From positions 1 through 63,924 of the forward strand of contig CALGUG010000036.1 in NCBI GenBank assembly GCA_937902315.1: DNA of 63,924 bases, in the 5' to 3' direction. Positions within the stretch are counted from its first letter, which is position 1; the number at the start of each line of letters is the position of its first letter. Made by a program: the position numbers and the translations under genes. Of this stretch, positions 9,070 through 17,671 are shown in pieces. Below the pieces are notes generated by a model that worked only from the letters and a program-made list of their open reading frames with translations, ran no database searches and was not told the DNA's origin. The stretch comes from an uncultured Chloroflexales bacterium. GTDB taxonomy: Bacteria > Chloroflexota > Chloroflexia > Chloroflexales > Chloroflexaceae.

Positions 9070-9535
9070 AGCGCTAGCGGCGAGGTCTCTAGCTCAAAGC
9101 AGGCTTCTAGCGCGTCCGCCTACGGCTATCAAATCGCTTTCCAAAGCAAAGAGGCTCGCATCTTCCCGCTGTAACGCAGCGGGAAACATTGTAAGCGCTG
9201 CTTTCCTTGCTTTCGCTGCGACCTGCCAGGTGCAAGCACAGGTTTCAACGCTGTTTTCGTTGCTTGTCGAAGGGCACGAGCGGTCGCTTTCACACAAGCT
9301 GGCACGCTGCGTGTCGCTGTGTAATGCCCTCTAAAAACCTTCTCGCTGCGAAGCTGCGGGAAGGTTAGTGGTCAAACTGTCAGTCTGAAAGGTCAGGCAT
9401 GGGCGGGAGCGCATACACCCTGCTCCCGCATTGCGGGAGCAGGGTCGGGGAAGAGGGCGGCTAGCCGCTCTGGTAGCCGTAGGCGGACGCGGTGAGGACC
9501 GAATGGAAGTTTAGAAAGCTCGCCGCCAGAGCGTG
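9070..9535. repeat. Family-A element with both arms
   Basis: Left arm about 9072-9132 (GCGTCCGCCTACGGCTATCAA core) and inverted right arm about 9472-9536 (TAGCCGTAGGCGGACGCG core), both edged by GGCGAG/CTCGCCGCC. Inner parts resemble the copy at 20261-20822, including a CTCCCGCATTGCGGGAG palindrome near 9420. The site near 9332 corresponds to the point where the other copy holds a MITE. No gene is present in 9031-9613. Confidence 0.8.
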
Positions 9536-9613
9536 AAAATGAAAAGCGTATCCTGCAACTCATTCAGGATACGCTTGTTCGTTCGAGCTTTGCTGCAGCC
9601 CAAAGGGCGCTGT

Positions 9614-12600
9614 TTAGTAACGGCGGGGCTGGCTGCTGTTGGGCACAACCAGCGGCGGTGGCGGCAGTTCGTCGAGCTTGCCGAGCACCTCCAGCAGTTC
9701 TTCGAGCTTGGCGATCCACTCGTCGCCCAGCATGCGGCGGTCGAGGCGCACAAACTGCGGGCCGACTTTGATGGTTTTGTCGCGCCCGAAGTGGCGGCGC
9801 AGGCGGTCGCGGTCGAGCAGCTTGGCCTCTGGCAAGCGCACAATAAACTCCTCGGAAGTGGTGAGCACCGAGCTGACATTGGCTTGAAGCGCCAGCGCTT
9901 TGATCAGCAGCCAAGTGAGCAGATGCTCGGCTGGCTCGGGCGGCTCGCCGAAGCGGTCGCGCAGCTCTTGGTGGAGGGCGCGCACCTCGGAGGGCGTTTG
10001 TGCCTCGCCCATGCGCTGGTAAACGCTTAGGCGCACAGCATCGTTGGGAATGTATTCGGGCGGCAGGAAAGCGGTAAGCGGCAGGTCGAGCGTGACCAGC
10101 GGCGTAACCAAAACCTTCTCGTCGATCTTGAGCGGTTCGGATCGAATGCGGGTTTTGGGCTTGGCAGCGTCGCCAGCAGCGGGCGTTTTGGGCCGAGAGT
10201 TGCCCAAGGCGCGCTGAACCTCCTGCTCGCGCTCGAAGCGATTTTTGAGATCTTTGACCGCTTGTTCGAGCAGGCGCGAATAGAGATCGAAGCCGACCGT
10301 CGAGATATGGCCGCTCTGTTCGGCGCCCAACAAGTTACCTGCGCCGCGAATCTCGAGGTCGCGCATAGCGATGCGGAAGCCAGCGCCCAGCTCGGTGGCC
10401 TCTTGAATGGCTTGCAGGCGTTGTTGGGCTTCTTCGGTCATGCGGCGGTCGCCCTTGTAGAGCAGATAGGCGTAGGCGCGGTTGGCGCTGCGGCCGACAC
10501 GTCCGCGTAACTGGTAGAGTTGAGCGAGGCCGTAGTTGGTAGCGTCGTCAATGATGATGGTATTGGCGTTGGGAACGTCGATACCGCTTTCGATGATGGT
10601 GGTGCAGACCAATACATCGTACTCGCCCTTAAAGAAGGCCAACATCACCTTTTCAAGCTGGCGTTCGTCGAGCTGGCCGTGTCCGACGCCGATGCGCGCC
10701 TCAGGCACGAGGTTTTGCAGGTGGTTGGCGACGTGATAGATGCTGTGGACGCGGTTGTGTACAAAATAGGCTTGGCCGCCGCGTTCGATTTCGCGCAGCA
10801 GCGCCTCGCGAATCAAGTTGTCGTCCGAAGGCAGAACGTAGGTCTTGATCGGCATGCGATCTTCGGGCGGCGTGTCGATCACGCTGAGGTCGCGAATGCC
10901 CGCCAGCGACATATGCAAGGTGCGCGGAATGGGCGTTGCCGTCAGAGTGAGCACATCGACTTGTGAGCGCAGTTGCTTGAGGCGCTCTTTGTGGCGCACA
11001 CCGAAGCGTTGCTCTTCGTCGACGATCACCAGACCAAGATCTTTGAAGAGAACATCTTTTGAGAGCAGGCGGTGGGTGCCGATGATGATATCGATTGTGC
11101 CTTTGGATAGCTCGAGCGTGATGGCCTCTTGCTCTTTGGCCGAGCGGAAGCGCGAAAGCATTTCGATATTGACCGGATACGCCTCCATACGCTGGCGGAA
11201 GGTATCGTAGTGTTGTTGGGCCAGCACGGTAGTCGGCACCAAGATCGCGACCTGTTTGCCATCTTGCACCGCTTTGAAAGCGGCTCGCAAGGCGACTTCG
11301 GTTTTGCCGAAGCCCACATCGCCGCAGAGCAGGCGATCCATAGGCTGAACGCGCTCCATATCGGCCTTGATGTCGTTGATGGCACGCAACTGATCATCGG
11401 TCTCGACATAGGGGAAGGCGCTCTCGATCTCGCGTTGCCACTCGTTGTCGGGGCTGAAGGCGTGACCTTCGGTCAGTTGGCGGGCGGCGTAGAGCGCCAG
11501 CAGTTCGTTGGCAAGATCGCGCACGGCTTGGCGCACTTTGCGCTTGGCGCGCTCCCATTCCTGAGTACCGAGGCGGGTCAATTGCGGCTCGGCATCACCA
11601 GCGCCGATATAGCGAGTGATGCGATCGACCTGATCGACGGGCACATAGAGCTTGTCGCCAGCGGCATAACGCAGCACCAAATATTCGCGTTCGACGTTAT
11701 CGAGGGTGCGACGCAGTAAGCCGTCGTAGATCGCGATGCCGTGCTCGATGTGCACAACGTAGTCGCCGACCTTGAGGCCGCGCAAGAAGGCGGCTCGCTC
11801 GCTGGTGCTGCGCTCTTTTTGCTTGCGGCGCTCGCTGATCGAACGGCGTTGGCGCAGACCAAAGATCTCGAGGTCGCTATAGACGGTGAGATTGAGTTCG
11901 ATCGAACGCCAGCCACCATCGATAATGCCGTGAATGGCTTTGAAATGAGCCAGTTCGGGGTAGTCTTCGACGGTGACGGCAGGCTCTGGTGCAACTTGCT
12001 CGTTTGGCTCTTCGCTCTGCGCTTGCTGTTGGTTCTGCTGGTTCTGCTTCTGTTTTTTCTTCTGCTTGGCGCGGCGCTCGCTGTTGACTTGGGCTGGATC
12101 TTTGCCTGCTAAGGTTTCGCGCACCATTTCATCGATACGGGCGGCTTGGGGCGTAATCGCCACGATCTTTTCGCCGTTGCGAATGCGCTGGATCAGGTCG
12201 CCTACGAAACGGCGCAGTTGGCCGCCGAACAGCTCGGTGTTGATAAAGAGCGACTGGGGCCAAGTGATCAATTCGGGGCGCCCATATTGTGCGATATAGT
12301 TCGCTTGCTGTTCGCTGGTTCTCTCTAGCTCGTTATTGCTGAGATCGAGCAGTGGCGCGCGGTTGCCAGCCATAGCCTCGTGCCAATAAAAATAGGGCCG
12401 TGGGAAGTTGGGCAGTAGCTCTTGTGAGAGCAGCAGCGAGGCGCGTTGCTCTTCGGCTTGGTGAATAAGGTCGTGGGCGGTCTGTTCGAGCAGCATCAGC
12501 TCGTTGCAGATCACCACAGCATCGTTGGGCAAATGGGCCAGCAGCGACATAGTGCTGTCGAGCGGCGCGTTGGGATCGAGCGGTTGACTTCGGAAAAAGG

Positions 12601-13480
12601 GCGCATAAAAAGGGCGGCCTTCAAAGCGCTCGCCTTGGGTGAGCCGTTCGAGGTCGTGCCGCCAGCCTTCTTGAGCCTCTGTGCGCAGTCCGCTTACATC
12701 GAGCGCTTCTAGATCGGCGATCACGCTTGCGCGCTTCCAGAAGGGAATCTCGTGGGGTGGGCCGATCTCGGCGCTTTCGAGACGGCGATCGCTGCGTTGG
12801 GTTTCGGCGTCGAAGCTGCGCAGGCTATCGATCTCGTCGCCGAACCATTCGATGCGCAGCGGCTGCAGGTCGCCCATGGGCCAAATATCGACGATACCGC
12901 CCCGTCGATTCAGTTCGCCTGGCTCTTCGACGCTGGGGGCCATACGATAGCCCTGTTCGAGCCACTGGCGAATCAGCTCATCTTGTACCACTTCGTCGCC
13001 CCGTTTGAGGCGAACGGTGGCGCTGGTCAGCTCGCGTGTGGTTAAGGTTGGCTGCAAGAGCGCTTTGACGGGCGCTACGATCACGCAGGGCCGCGCCTCT
13101 TCGGCCTGCTCTTGGCTGTTGACGCGGCGCAAACGAGCCAATTGGCGCAAGACGCGCAGACGCTGGCTGAGCACTTCGTGACCGGGCGACATATGCTCGT
13201 AGGGCATGGCATCGCTGGCGGGATAACGCATCACAATGTCTTCGCCTAGCCATTGTGAAAGATCGTCGGCGGCGCGCAGGGCGGCATCAGCATTGGAAAC
13301 AATATAGAGAATAGTACGTCCCGCTTCGGCGAGGGCGGCGACCACAGGTGCGCGCGCGTTGCCCAAGACGGGGGCGACGCGCAGGCTAGCGCCCTTGCGC
13401 TGGAGACGTATGAGTTGTTTTGAAAGATCCTTGATCGCCCTTTGAGAGCGCAAGGTATCGAGAAGTTCAGAAAATGACAT
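9614..13480 (-). CDS. mfd: Transcription-repair coupling factor Mfd
   Basis: 1288 aa, somewhat longer than usual. Mfd removes RNA polymerase stalled at lesions and recruits UvrA. Domains in order: UvrB-like N-terminal module, RNA-polymerase-interacting domain (about 565-640, VGDYVVHIEHGIAIYDG), then the RecG-like motor with Walker A GDVGFGKTE (about 718-727), Walker B VDEEQRFG and the C-terminal helicase lobe ending in an RGRVGRS motif. The Mfd C-terminal domain lies near the end (ERLSVYQR-type region). An extra Lys/Gln-rich linker (about 467-493, KQKKKQKQNQQNQQQ) sits just before the polymerase-binding domain and accounts for part of the extra length. Confidence 0.97.
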   Translation of the reverse strand: MSFSELLDTLRSQRAIKDLSKQLIRLQRKGASLRVAPVLGNARAPVVAALAEAGRTILYIVSNADAALRAADDLSQWLGEDIVMRYPASDAMPYEHMSPGHEVLSQRLRVLRQLARLRRVNSQEQAEEARPCVIVAPVKALLQPTLTTRELTSATVRLKRGDEVVQDELIRQWLEQGYRMAPSVEEPGELNRRGGIVDIWPMGDLQPLRIEWFGDEIDSLRSFDAETQRSDRRLESAEIGPPHEIPFWKRASVIADLEALDVSGLRTEAQEGWRHDLERLTQGERFEGRPFYAPFFRSQPLDPNAPLDSTMSLLAHLPNDAVVICNELMLLEQTAHDLIHQAEEQRASLLLSQELLPNFPRPYFYWHEAMAGNRAPLLDLSNNELERTSEQQANYIAQYGRPELITWPQSLFINTELFGGQLRRFVGDLIQRIRNGEKIVAITPQAARIDEMVRETLAGKDPAQVNSERRAKQKKKQKQNQQNQQQAQSEEPNEQVAPEPAVTVEDYPELAHFKAIHGIIDGGWRSIELNLTVYSDLEIFGLRQRRSISERRKQKERSTSERAAFLRGLKVGDYVVHIEHGIAIYDGLLRRTLDNVEREYLVLRYAAGDKLYVPVDQVDRITRYIGAGDAEPQLTRLGTQEWERAKRKVRQAVRDLANELLALYAARQLTEGHAFSPDNEWQREIESAFPYVETDDQLRAINDIKADMERVQPMDRLLCGDVGFGKTEVALRAAFKAVQDGKQVAILVPTTVLAQQHYDTFRQRMEAYPVNIEMLSRFRSAKEQEAITLELSKGTIDIIIGTHRLLSKDVLFKDLGLVIVDEEQRFGVRHKERLKQLRSQVDVLTLTATPIPRTLHMSLAGIRDLSVIDTPPEDRMPIKTYVLPSDDNLIREALLREIERGGQAYFVHNRVHSIYHVANHLQNLVPEARIGVGHGQLDERQLEKVMLAFFKGEYDVLVCTTIIESGIDVPNANTIIIDDATNYGLAQLYQLRGRVGRSANRAYAYLLYKGDRRMTEEAQQRLQAIQEATELGAGFRIAMRDLEIRGAGNLLGAEQSGHISTVGFDLYSRLLEQAVKDLKNRFEREQEVQRALGNSRPKTPAAGDAAKPKTRIRSEPLKIDEKVLVTPLVTLDLPLTAFLPPEYIPNDAVRLSVYQRMGEAQTPSEVRALHQELRDRFGEPPEPAEHLLTWLLIKALALQANVSSVLTTSEEFIVRLPEAKLLDRDRLRRHFGRDKTIKVGPQFVRLDRRMLGDEWIAKLEELLEVLGKLDELPPPPLVVPNSSQPRRY

Positions 13481-13502
13481 AGTTTTTGTTTCGTAGGCAC
13501 CG

Positions 13503-13535
13503 AAAAAAAGAGGCAGATCCGTTTGACCGGCCTCT
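13503..13535 (-). terminator. Terminator between oxidoreductase gene and mfd (minus strand)
   Basis: On the minus strand, AGAGGC and GCCTCT (13530-13535 / 13509-13514) with a 15-base loop are followed by seven T. It lies just before the mfd start and would end transcripts from the oxidoreductase gene. The remaining 13536-13781 holds nothing I recognise. Confidence 0.65.
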
Positions 13536-13781
13536 ATTTCAAGAATGTGGTTGTGTTATAACATGAGTTTCGGATGCGGTAAAGGGCACAACGATGGATC
13601 TTTTCGACACAAATGTGAGTCATAAGATCGATGAATTCGCGAGAAAAAATCCCTAAGCTCGCTTATTTAGCCATAGAGACACATTTGTGAATTGTTGTAC
13701 CCAACCGCTCGTTTTCGACAATAACGATGCCCTAGACCATCGGAAAGATGGCTAGTAGATCGTTTTTTACAGGCTTCTCGT

Positions 13782-15329
13782 TTATTCTTCCCTTTTTGAT
13801 GCGCGTCGCGCTGCCAATTCGCGTCGCCGAGCCGACCAATCGAGAGCGCCTTGGATCTCGAAAAAGACACGAATGGCGCTTTGGGTGATGGCGGCTGTGT
13901 TTTGACCCGAAAAACTGCTGTCGCCCACCAACCAGAGCCGAGCGAGCTGACTCGCGCGCGGCCCCAAGTTGTTGAAGGTGCTGATCTGGGCGCGCTGCGC
14001 TGGGTCGCCAGGTCGAGTGTAGTGCTCAAATGTTACGGGCGAGCCGTTCTGCTGATAGCGAATATGCGGCTTTAGATTCGGAATGATCAGTTCAAGCGCT
14101 GTCAGCATACGCTCGCTCAATTGGGCTTTGAGCTCGTTGTATTGGTCGCGACCTTTAGAGCGCGCATCTTTCCAAGCGGGCAGCGAGATATGGGCCGAAA
14201 GCGTGAGGGCACGTTGTCCGCTGGGTGCGCGGCTGCGATCTTTGGCCGGATGCAGCGAGATAAAAACTGTGTTGGCCTCGTTGGGCTGAGCATTGTAGTC
14301 GAGCACAACTTGATGGTGATTGGACAACCCTGCAGGGATAGCGGATTCATCGACGGCCAGATAGAGCGGGAAGACGGCGTAGGAATGGGAGCGCCGTTTG
14401 ATCAGGCGCTGCAAGCCCGCAGGTTGATCGTCGAGCAGGTCGGCTACTTGCTGGAGGGTGGTGTTGGCGACAATATGATCGCCATAATAGAGCGAGCCGT
14501 CGCTGGTGCGCACCGCCACGGCACGTCGCCCATTGCTGATGATTTTATCGACAGCGGTATGATAGCGCAGATCTCCGCCATCGCGCAGGAAGGCATCGGC
14601 GAGCTGTTTGGCTAAGGCCGAGGCGCCGCCGTAGAGATAGTAGATGCCTTGGCGAGGCAGATCGAGCGATGTGCTGCCGAACAGCCAAGCGCACTGCTCG
14701 GCGTTGGTTTGAGCACTGATTAAAAGTTGAGCATCGATAAAGCTGCGCAAGGCCCGATCGTCGAGCTGATAACGACGCAGTTCATCGGCGACGGTGCGAC
14801 CGCGCTGCGGCAGAAGCGCCAGCATGCCGGGGCGCAGTTTAGGCAGCAGCTGCAACAGATCGCCCATTGTTTCGATCGGCAGGTAGGAAGTTGGGCTGGT
14901 CAGGCGCTCGAGCTGGCGGGCGAGGCTCTCTTGGTGCTTCCAGAAGCGCTCGGCCTGTTCGGCCTGCTCAGGGAAGGCGCGGCGGCGCTCTTCGGCCCAA
15001 CGTTGATCGCCATAGCGTGTTACGCTGCGATCGGGCAGCCAGACTTGTAGAGCCGGTTCAAGCCGTTCGGTTGGAAAGCGGATCGCAAGTTGCTGGGCAA
15101 GCCAATCGAGCGCTCCACCTTTTTGAAAGCCGCTCAAAAGGCTGGTGTCCAGGTCGAATAGATAGGAATTGCCGTCGGCTTGTTTAGGCCGGAACGAAGT
15201 AGCCGACGCACCCGGATCGCTCTGGCTTTCAAGCAGCAGAACTGATCGACCAGCTTTCGCCAAGAGTGCTGCGACAGTTAAACCCCCGATGCCTGCGCCG
15301 ATAATGATAGCGTCATAGCGAGTTTGCAT
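13782..15329 (-). CDS. CrtI/carotenoid-isomerase-like FAD-dependent oxidoreductase
   Basis: 515 aa. The dinucleotide-binding motif DAIIIGAGIGGLTVAALLAKAG is at the N-terminus, and the C-terminal FAD motif WLVGDSSFSGQNTAA closes the fold, the layout of phytoene desaturases and CrtISO-type isomerases. The middle has GGASALAKQLADAF, typical of the family. No other carotenoid gene is nearby, so the substrate is unknown. ATG 15329 gives MQTRYDAI. Likely monocistronic. Confidence 0.85.
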   Translation of the reverse strand: MQTRYDAIIIGAGIGGLTVAALLAKAGRSVLLLESQSDPGASATSFRPKQADGNSYLFDLDTSLLSGFQKGGALDWLAQQLAIRFPTERLEPALQVWLPDRSVTRYGDQRWAEERRRAFPEQAEQAERFWKHQESLARQLERLTSPTSYLPIETMGDLLQLLPKLRPGMLALLPQRGRTVADELRRYQLDDRALRSFIDAQLLISAQTNAEQCAWLFGSTSLDLPRQGIYYLYGGASALAKQLADAFLRDGGDLRYHTAVDKIISNGRRAVAVRTSDGSLYYGDHIVANTTLQQVADLLDDQPAGLQRLIKRRSHSYAVFPLYLAVDESAIPAGLSNHHQVVLDYNAQPNEANTVFISLHPAKDRSRAPSGQRALTLSAHISLPAWKDARSKGRDQYNELKAQLSERMLTALELIIPNLKPHIRYQQNGSPVTFEHYTRPGDPAQRAQISTFNNLGPRASQLARLWLVGDSSFSGQNTAAITQSAIRVFFEIQGALDWSARRRELAARRASKREE

Positions 15330-15489
15330 AGTTTCGTATATCTATCTCATGCGATTCGCCCGAATTCCGCTGTTGATCATACCACACTTTGGAAAGGCTC
15401 TGCTACAATAGGGCTACTGTTTCATTGTACCTATTTTCTTGCAGATTCTGTCGATTTTCTGATCTTTTGAGCGCTTATGAGCATGTTTT

Positions 15490-15680
15490 GATACCAAATC
15501 CGTTCGATCCCTTCAGCACTCTGACGGCTTGGTCTCTTCCCCAACGAAGATCCTTAGCGCGTCCGCCTACGGCTACCAACATTCTGCCCAACAAATGAGG
15601 CTTGTAGCTGTGGGCCGAGAGACCGCCCCAAAATACGACGATTCAAGCGGATTTCGAATGACATGCTCTGAGCCGCTCGT
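15490..15680 (+). repeat. MITE end fragment plus single family-A arm
   Basis: A lone MITE left end TACCAAATCCG starts at 15492. The family-A core GCGTCCGCCTACGGCTACCAA is at 15559-15579, followed by an inner segment (to about 15660) that matches the reverse complement of 50315-50405. No matching right arm is seen. No gene in 15330-15926. Confidence 0.7.
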
Positions 15681-15926
15681 GAGTCAGCATGGCAAAAGGC
15701 CTTCAGCCTTCTAACAGAGAGTAGGGTGCGATTCGCAACTGTCTGCCAAAAGTGTTGCGATCGGCAATGAAATAAGCCACCTAGCCAACATGGCGTCCTG
15801 AAGCCTTATCAACCTCTTCGCAAACGCCTATACCTTGTCAATCTATACTTCATTGATGAAACGCTCAGACGCTGTGCTAGAGACTAACGAGTAAAACCTC
15901 ATAGTTTGAGAGGTGCGACAAGCCCT

Positions 15927-16895
15927 ATGAATAGAAGCTTAACAGCCATCGAAGGTATTCGGGTCGGCCACGCCCATGATCAAGACGGGCTGACCGGATG
16001 TACGGTGATTCTTCTGCCCGAGAACAGTGTGGCGGGCGTCGACGTGCGCGGAGGCGCGCCGGGCACGCGCGAGACCGATCTGCTCGACCCGACCGCGATG
16101 ATGCAAGCTATCAATGCGATCTTGCTCACGGGTGGCAGCGCCTATGGCTTAGCGGCAGCCACGGGCGTGATGGAGTGGCTGCGCGAGCGCGGAATCGGCT
16201 TTTTGGCGGGCGAGGTGCGGGTGCCGATCGTGCCTGCGGCGGTGATCTTCGATTTGGCTGTGGGGCGCAACGATCGCTGGCCCGACGCCGCCATGGGCTA
16301 CGCCGCCTGCCAGGCCGCCAGCAGCGATCCGGTGATCGAAGGATGCGTAGGTGCTGGCATGGGCGCTATGGTAGGCAAAGTGCTGGGCGTCTCTCAAGCC
16401 ACCAAAAGCGGCGTCGGCAGCGCGGCCTTTACTCTGCCCGACGGCGCGACGGTGGCGGCTTTGGCGGTGACCAATGCCTTCGGCGATGTGCGCAGCGATA
16501 GCACCGGCCAGATTATCGCCGGGGCGCGCCGCCCCGACGGGGCTTGGCTCGACACGGCCGCGCTCTTCCGCACCCAGAGCTTGCAGGTGCGCGGAACCGG
16601 CCAGAACACCACCATCGCGGTGGTGGCGACCGACGCTCAACTGAGCAAAGCCGAGTGTAACAAGCTGGCCCAGATGGCTCAAAATGGCCTGGCTCGTACT
16701 ATTCGCCCGGTTCACTCGCCGCTCGATGGCGATACGGTCTTCGCTGTGGCGACGGGCCGCAAGCCTGCTACGCATCTTGCTGTGTTGGGCAGTGTTGCCA
16801 GCGACGTATTGGCCGAAGCGATCGAACGCAGTGTGTTGCAAGCGAGCAGTATAGCTGGCTTCCCGGCGGGGCGCGATCTGGCTAGCAATGCTTGA
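15927..16895 (+). CDS. P1 (DmpA/BapA-type) family peptidase
   Basis: 322 aa from ATG 15927; an in-frame TTG at 15906 is less likely. Members are N-terminal-nucleophile hydrolases that self-cleave and act as aminopeptidases. Seen: the opening IEGIRVGHAHD, LLTGGSAYGLAAATGVMEW in the N-terminal part, and KSGVGSAAF, where the residue after the last Gly (Ser) is the expected self-cleavage nucleophile. No signal peptide, so cytoplasmic. Its substrate is not predictable. It precedes an ECF transporter on the same strand, separated by a hairpin and about 160 bases. Confidence 0.88.
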   Translation: MNRSLTAIEGIRVGHAHDQDGLTGCTVILLPENSVAGVDVRGGAPGTRETDLLDPTAMMQAINAILLTGGSAYGLAAATGVMEWLRERGIGFLAGEVRVPIVPAAVIFDLAVGRNDRWPDAAMGYAACQAASSDPVIEGCVGAGMGAMVGKVLGVSQATKSGVGSAAFTLPDGATVAALAVTNAFGDVRSDSTGQIIAGARRPDGAWLDTAALFRTQSLQVRGTGQNTTIAVVATDAQLSKAECNKLAQMAQNGLARTIRPVHSPLDGDTVFAVATGRKPATHLAVLGSVASDVLAEAIERSVLQASSIAGFPAGRDLASNA

Positions 16896-16906
16896 GCCTC
16901 GCTTCG

Positions 16907-16926
16907 TAAAACGCTGGAGCGTTTTA
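16907..16926 (+). terminator. Short hairpin after the P1 peptidase gene
   Basis: TAAAACGC and GCGTTTTA with a 4-base loop, 10 bases after the stop. The T-rich right arm suits a weak terminator. No riboswitch-like structure was recognised between here and 17054. Confidence 0.5.
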
Positions 16927-17054
16927 TACGTACATGCTTGGGCTGCATACAGAAAGTTCGCAGCGGAGTATAATGCATAGTTACTTGTGCAAGAATATCG
17001 GCTATCTAGGCAGATAGACCAGTTGAATAGATCCCCAAGAAGGAGGGCGATCGA

Positions 17055-17651
17055 ATGGCTGCTATTCCTGATGAGAAACCTCTGACCCTTAACACGCGTC
17101 GGATCGTGATTGCAGGTGTATTGGGCGCGATCGCGATTGTGCTTGGTGTAACTCGTTTAGGCTTTATTCCGGTGCCCAATACGACCGAAAGTGCAACCAT
17201 TCTGCACGTTCCGGCCATTGTCGGCGCCGTCTTAGAAGGCCCGGTGGTAGGCACCTTAGCTGGCCTGATCTTCGGTATCTTCAGTTTCGCCAACGCTACC
17301 ACCCCCCTCTTCCAGAATCCGATTATTGCGATTGTGCCGCGCATCTTGATCGGAGTGGTCTCGTGGTTGGTCTATCGTGCGACCTATAAAACCAATCAAG
17401 ACCTTGCTGCCGCCCTCGCGGGGGTAGCTGGCACCTTGACCAATTCGATCGGCGTATTGGGCTTAGCGATCGTCTTCGGTTTCGGTAGCGCGATCATTCC
17501 AGCTTTGCCGGTCATCATTGCGACGAACGTGATTCCCGAGGTGATACTAGCAGCGCTGATCACGCCGATCGTGGCACGCGGTGTGAATATTGTGCGCTCG
17601 GGCCGCACCACAGCCGACGATGATACGCCCCGCGATAAGTCGTCCTTCTAA
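17055..17651 (+). CDS. ECF transporter substrate-binding (S) component
   Basis: 198 aa, about six hydrophobic segments. The N-terminal helix region is followed by the S-component-like block LGFIPVPNTTESATILHVPA and GAVLEGPVVGTLAGLIFGIF. It binds a vitamin or metal at the outer face and docks on the ECF T-ATPase module encoded just downstream. AAGGAGG lies just upstream of the ATG. The substrate cannot be read from sequence, and no vitamin-biosynthesis gene or recognised riboswitch is adjacent. Confidence 0.85.
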   Translation: MAAIPDEKPLTLNTRRIVIAGVLGAIAIVLGVTRLGFIPVPNTTESATILHVPAIVGAVLEGPVVGTLAGLIFGIFSFANATTPLFQNPIIAIVPRILIGVVSWLVYRATYKTNQDLAAALAGVAGTLTNSIGVLGLAIVFGFGSAIIPALPVIIATNVIPEVILAALITPIVARGVNIVRSGRTTADDDTPRDKSSF

Positions 17652-17671
17652 GCGGAGAGTTGGCCCACACT

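Noticed and set aside
16927..17054. Possible vitamin riboswitch before the ECF S component
   Set aside because: No conserved box of thiamine, cobalamin, folate or other riboswitch recognised by eye; a covariance-model search would decide.
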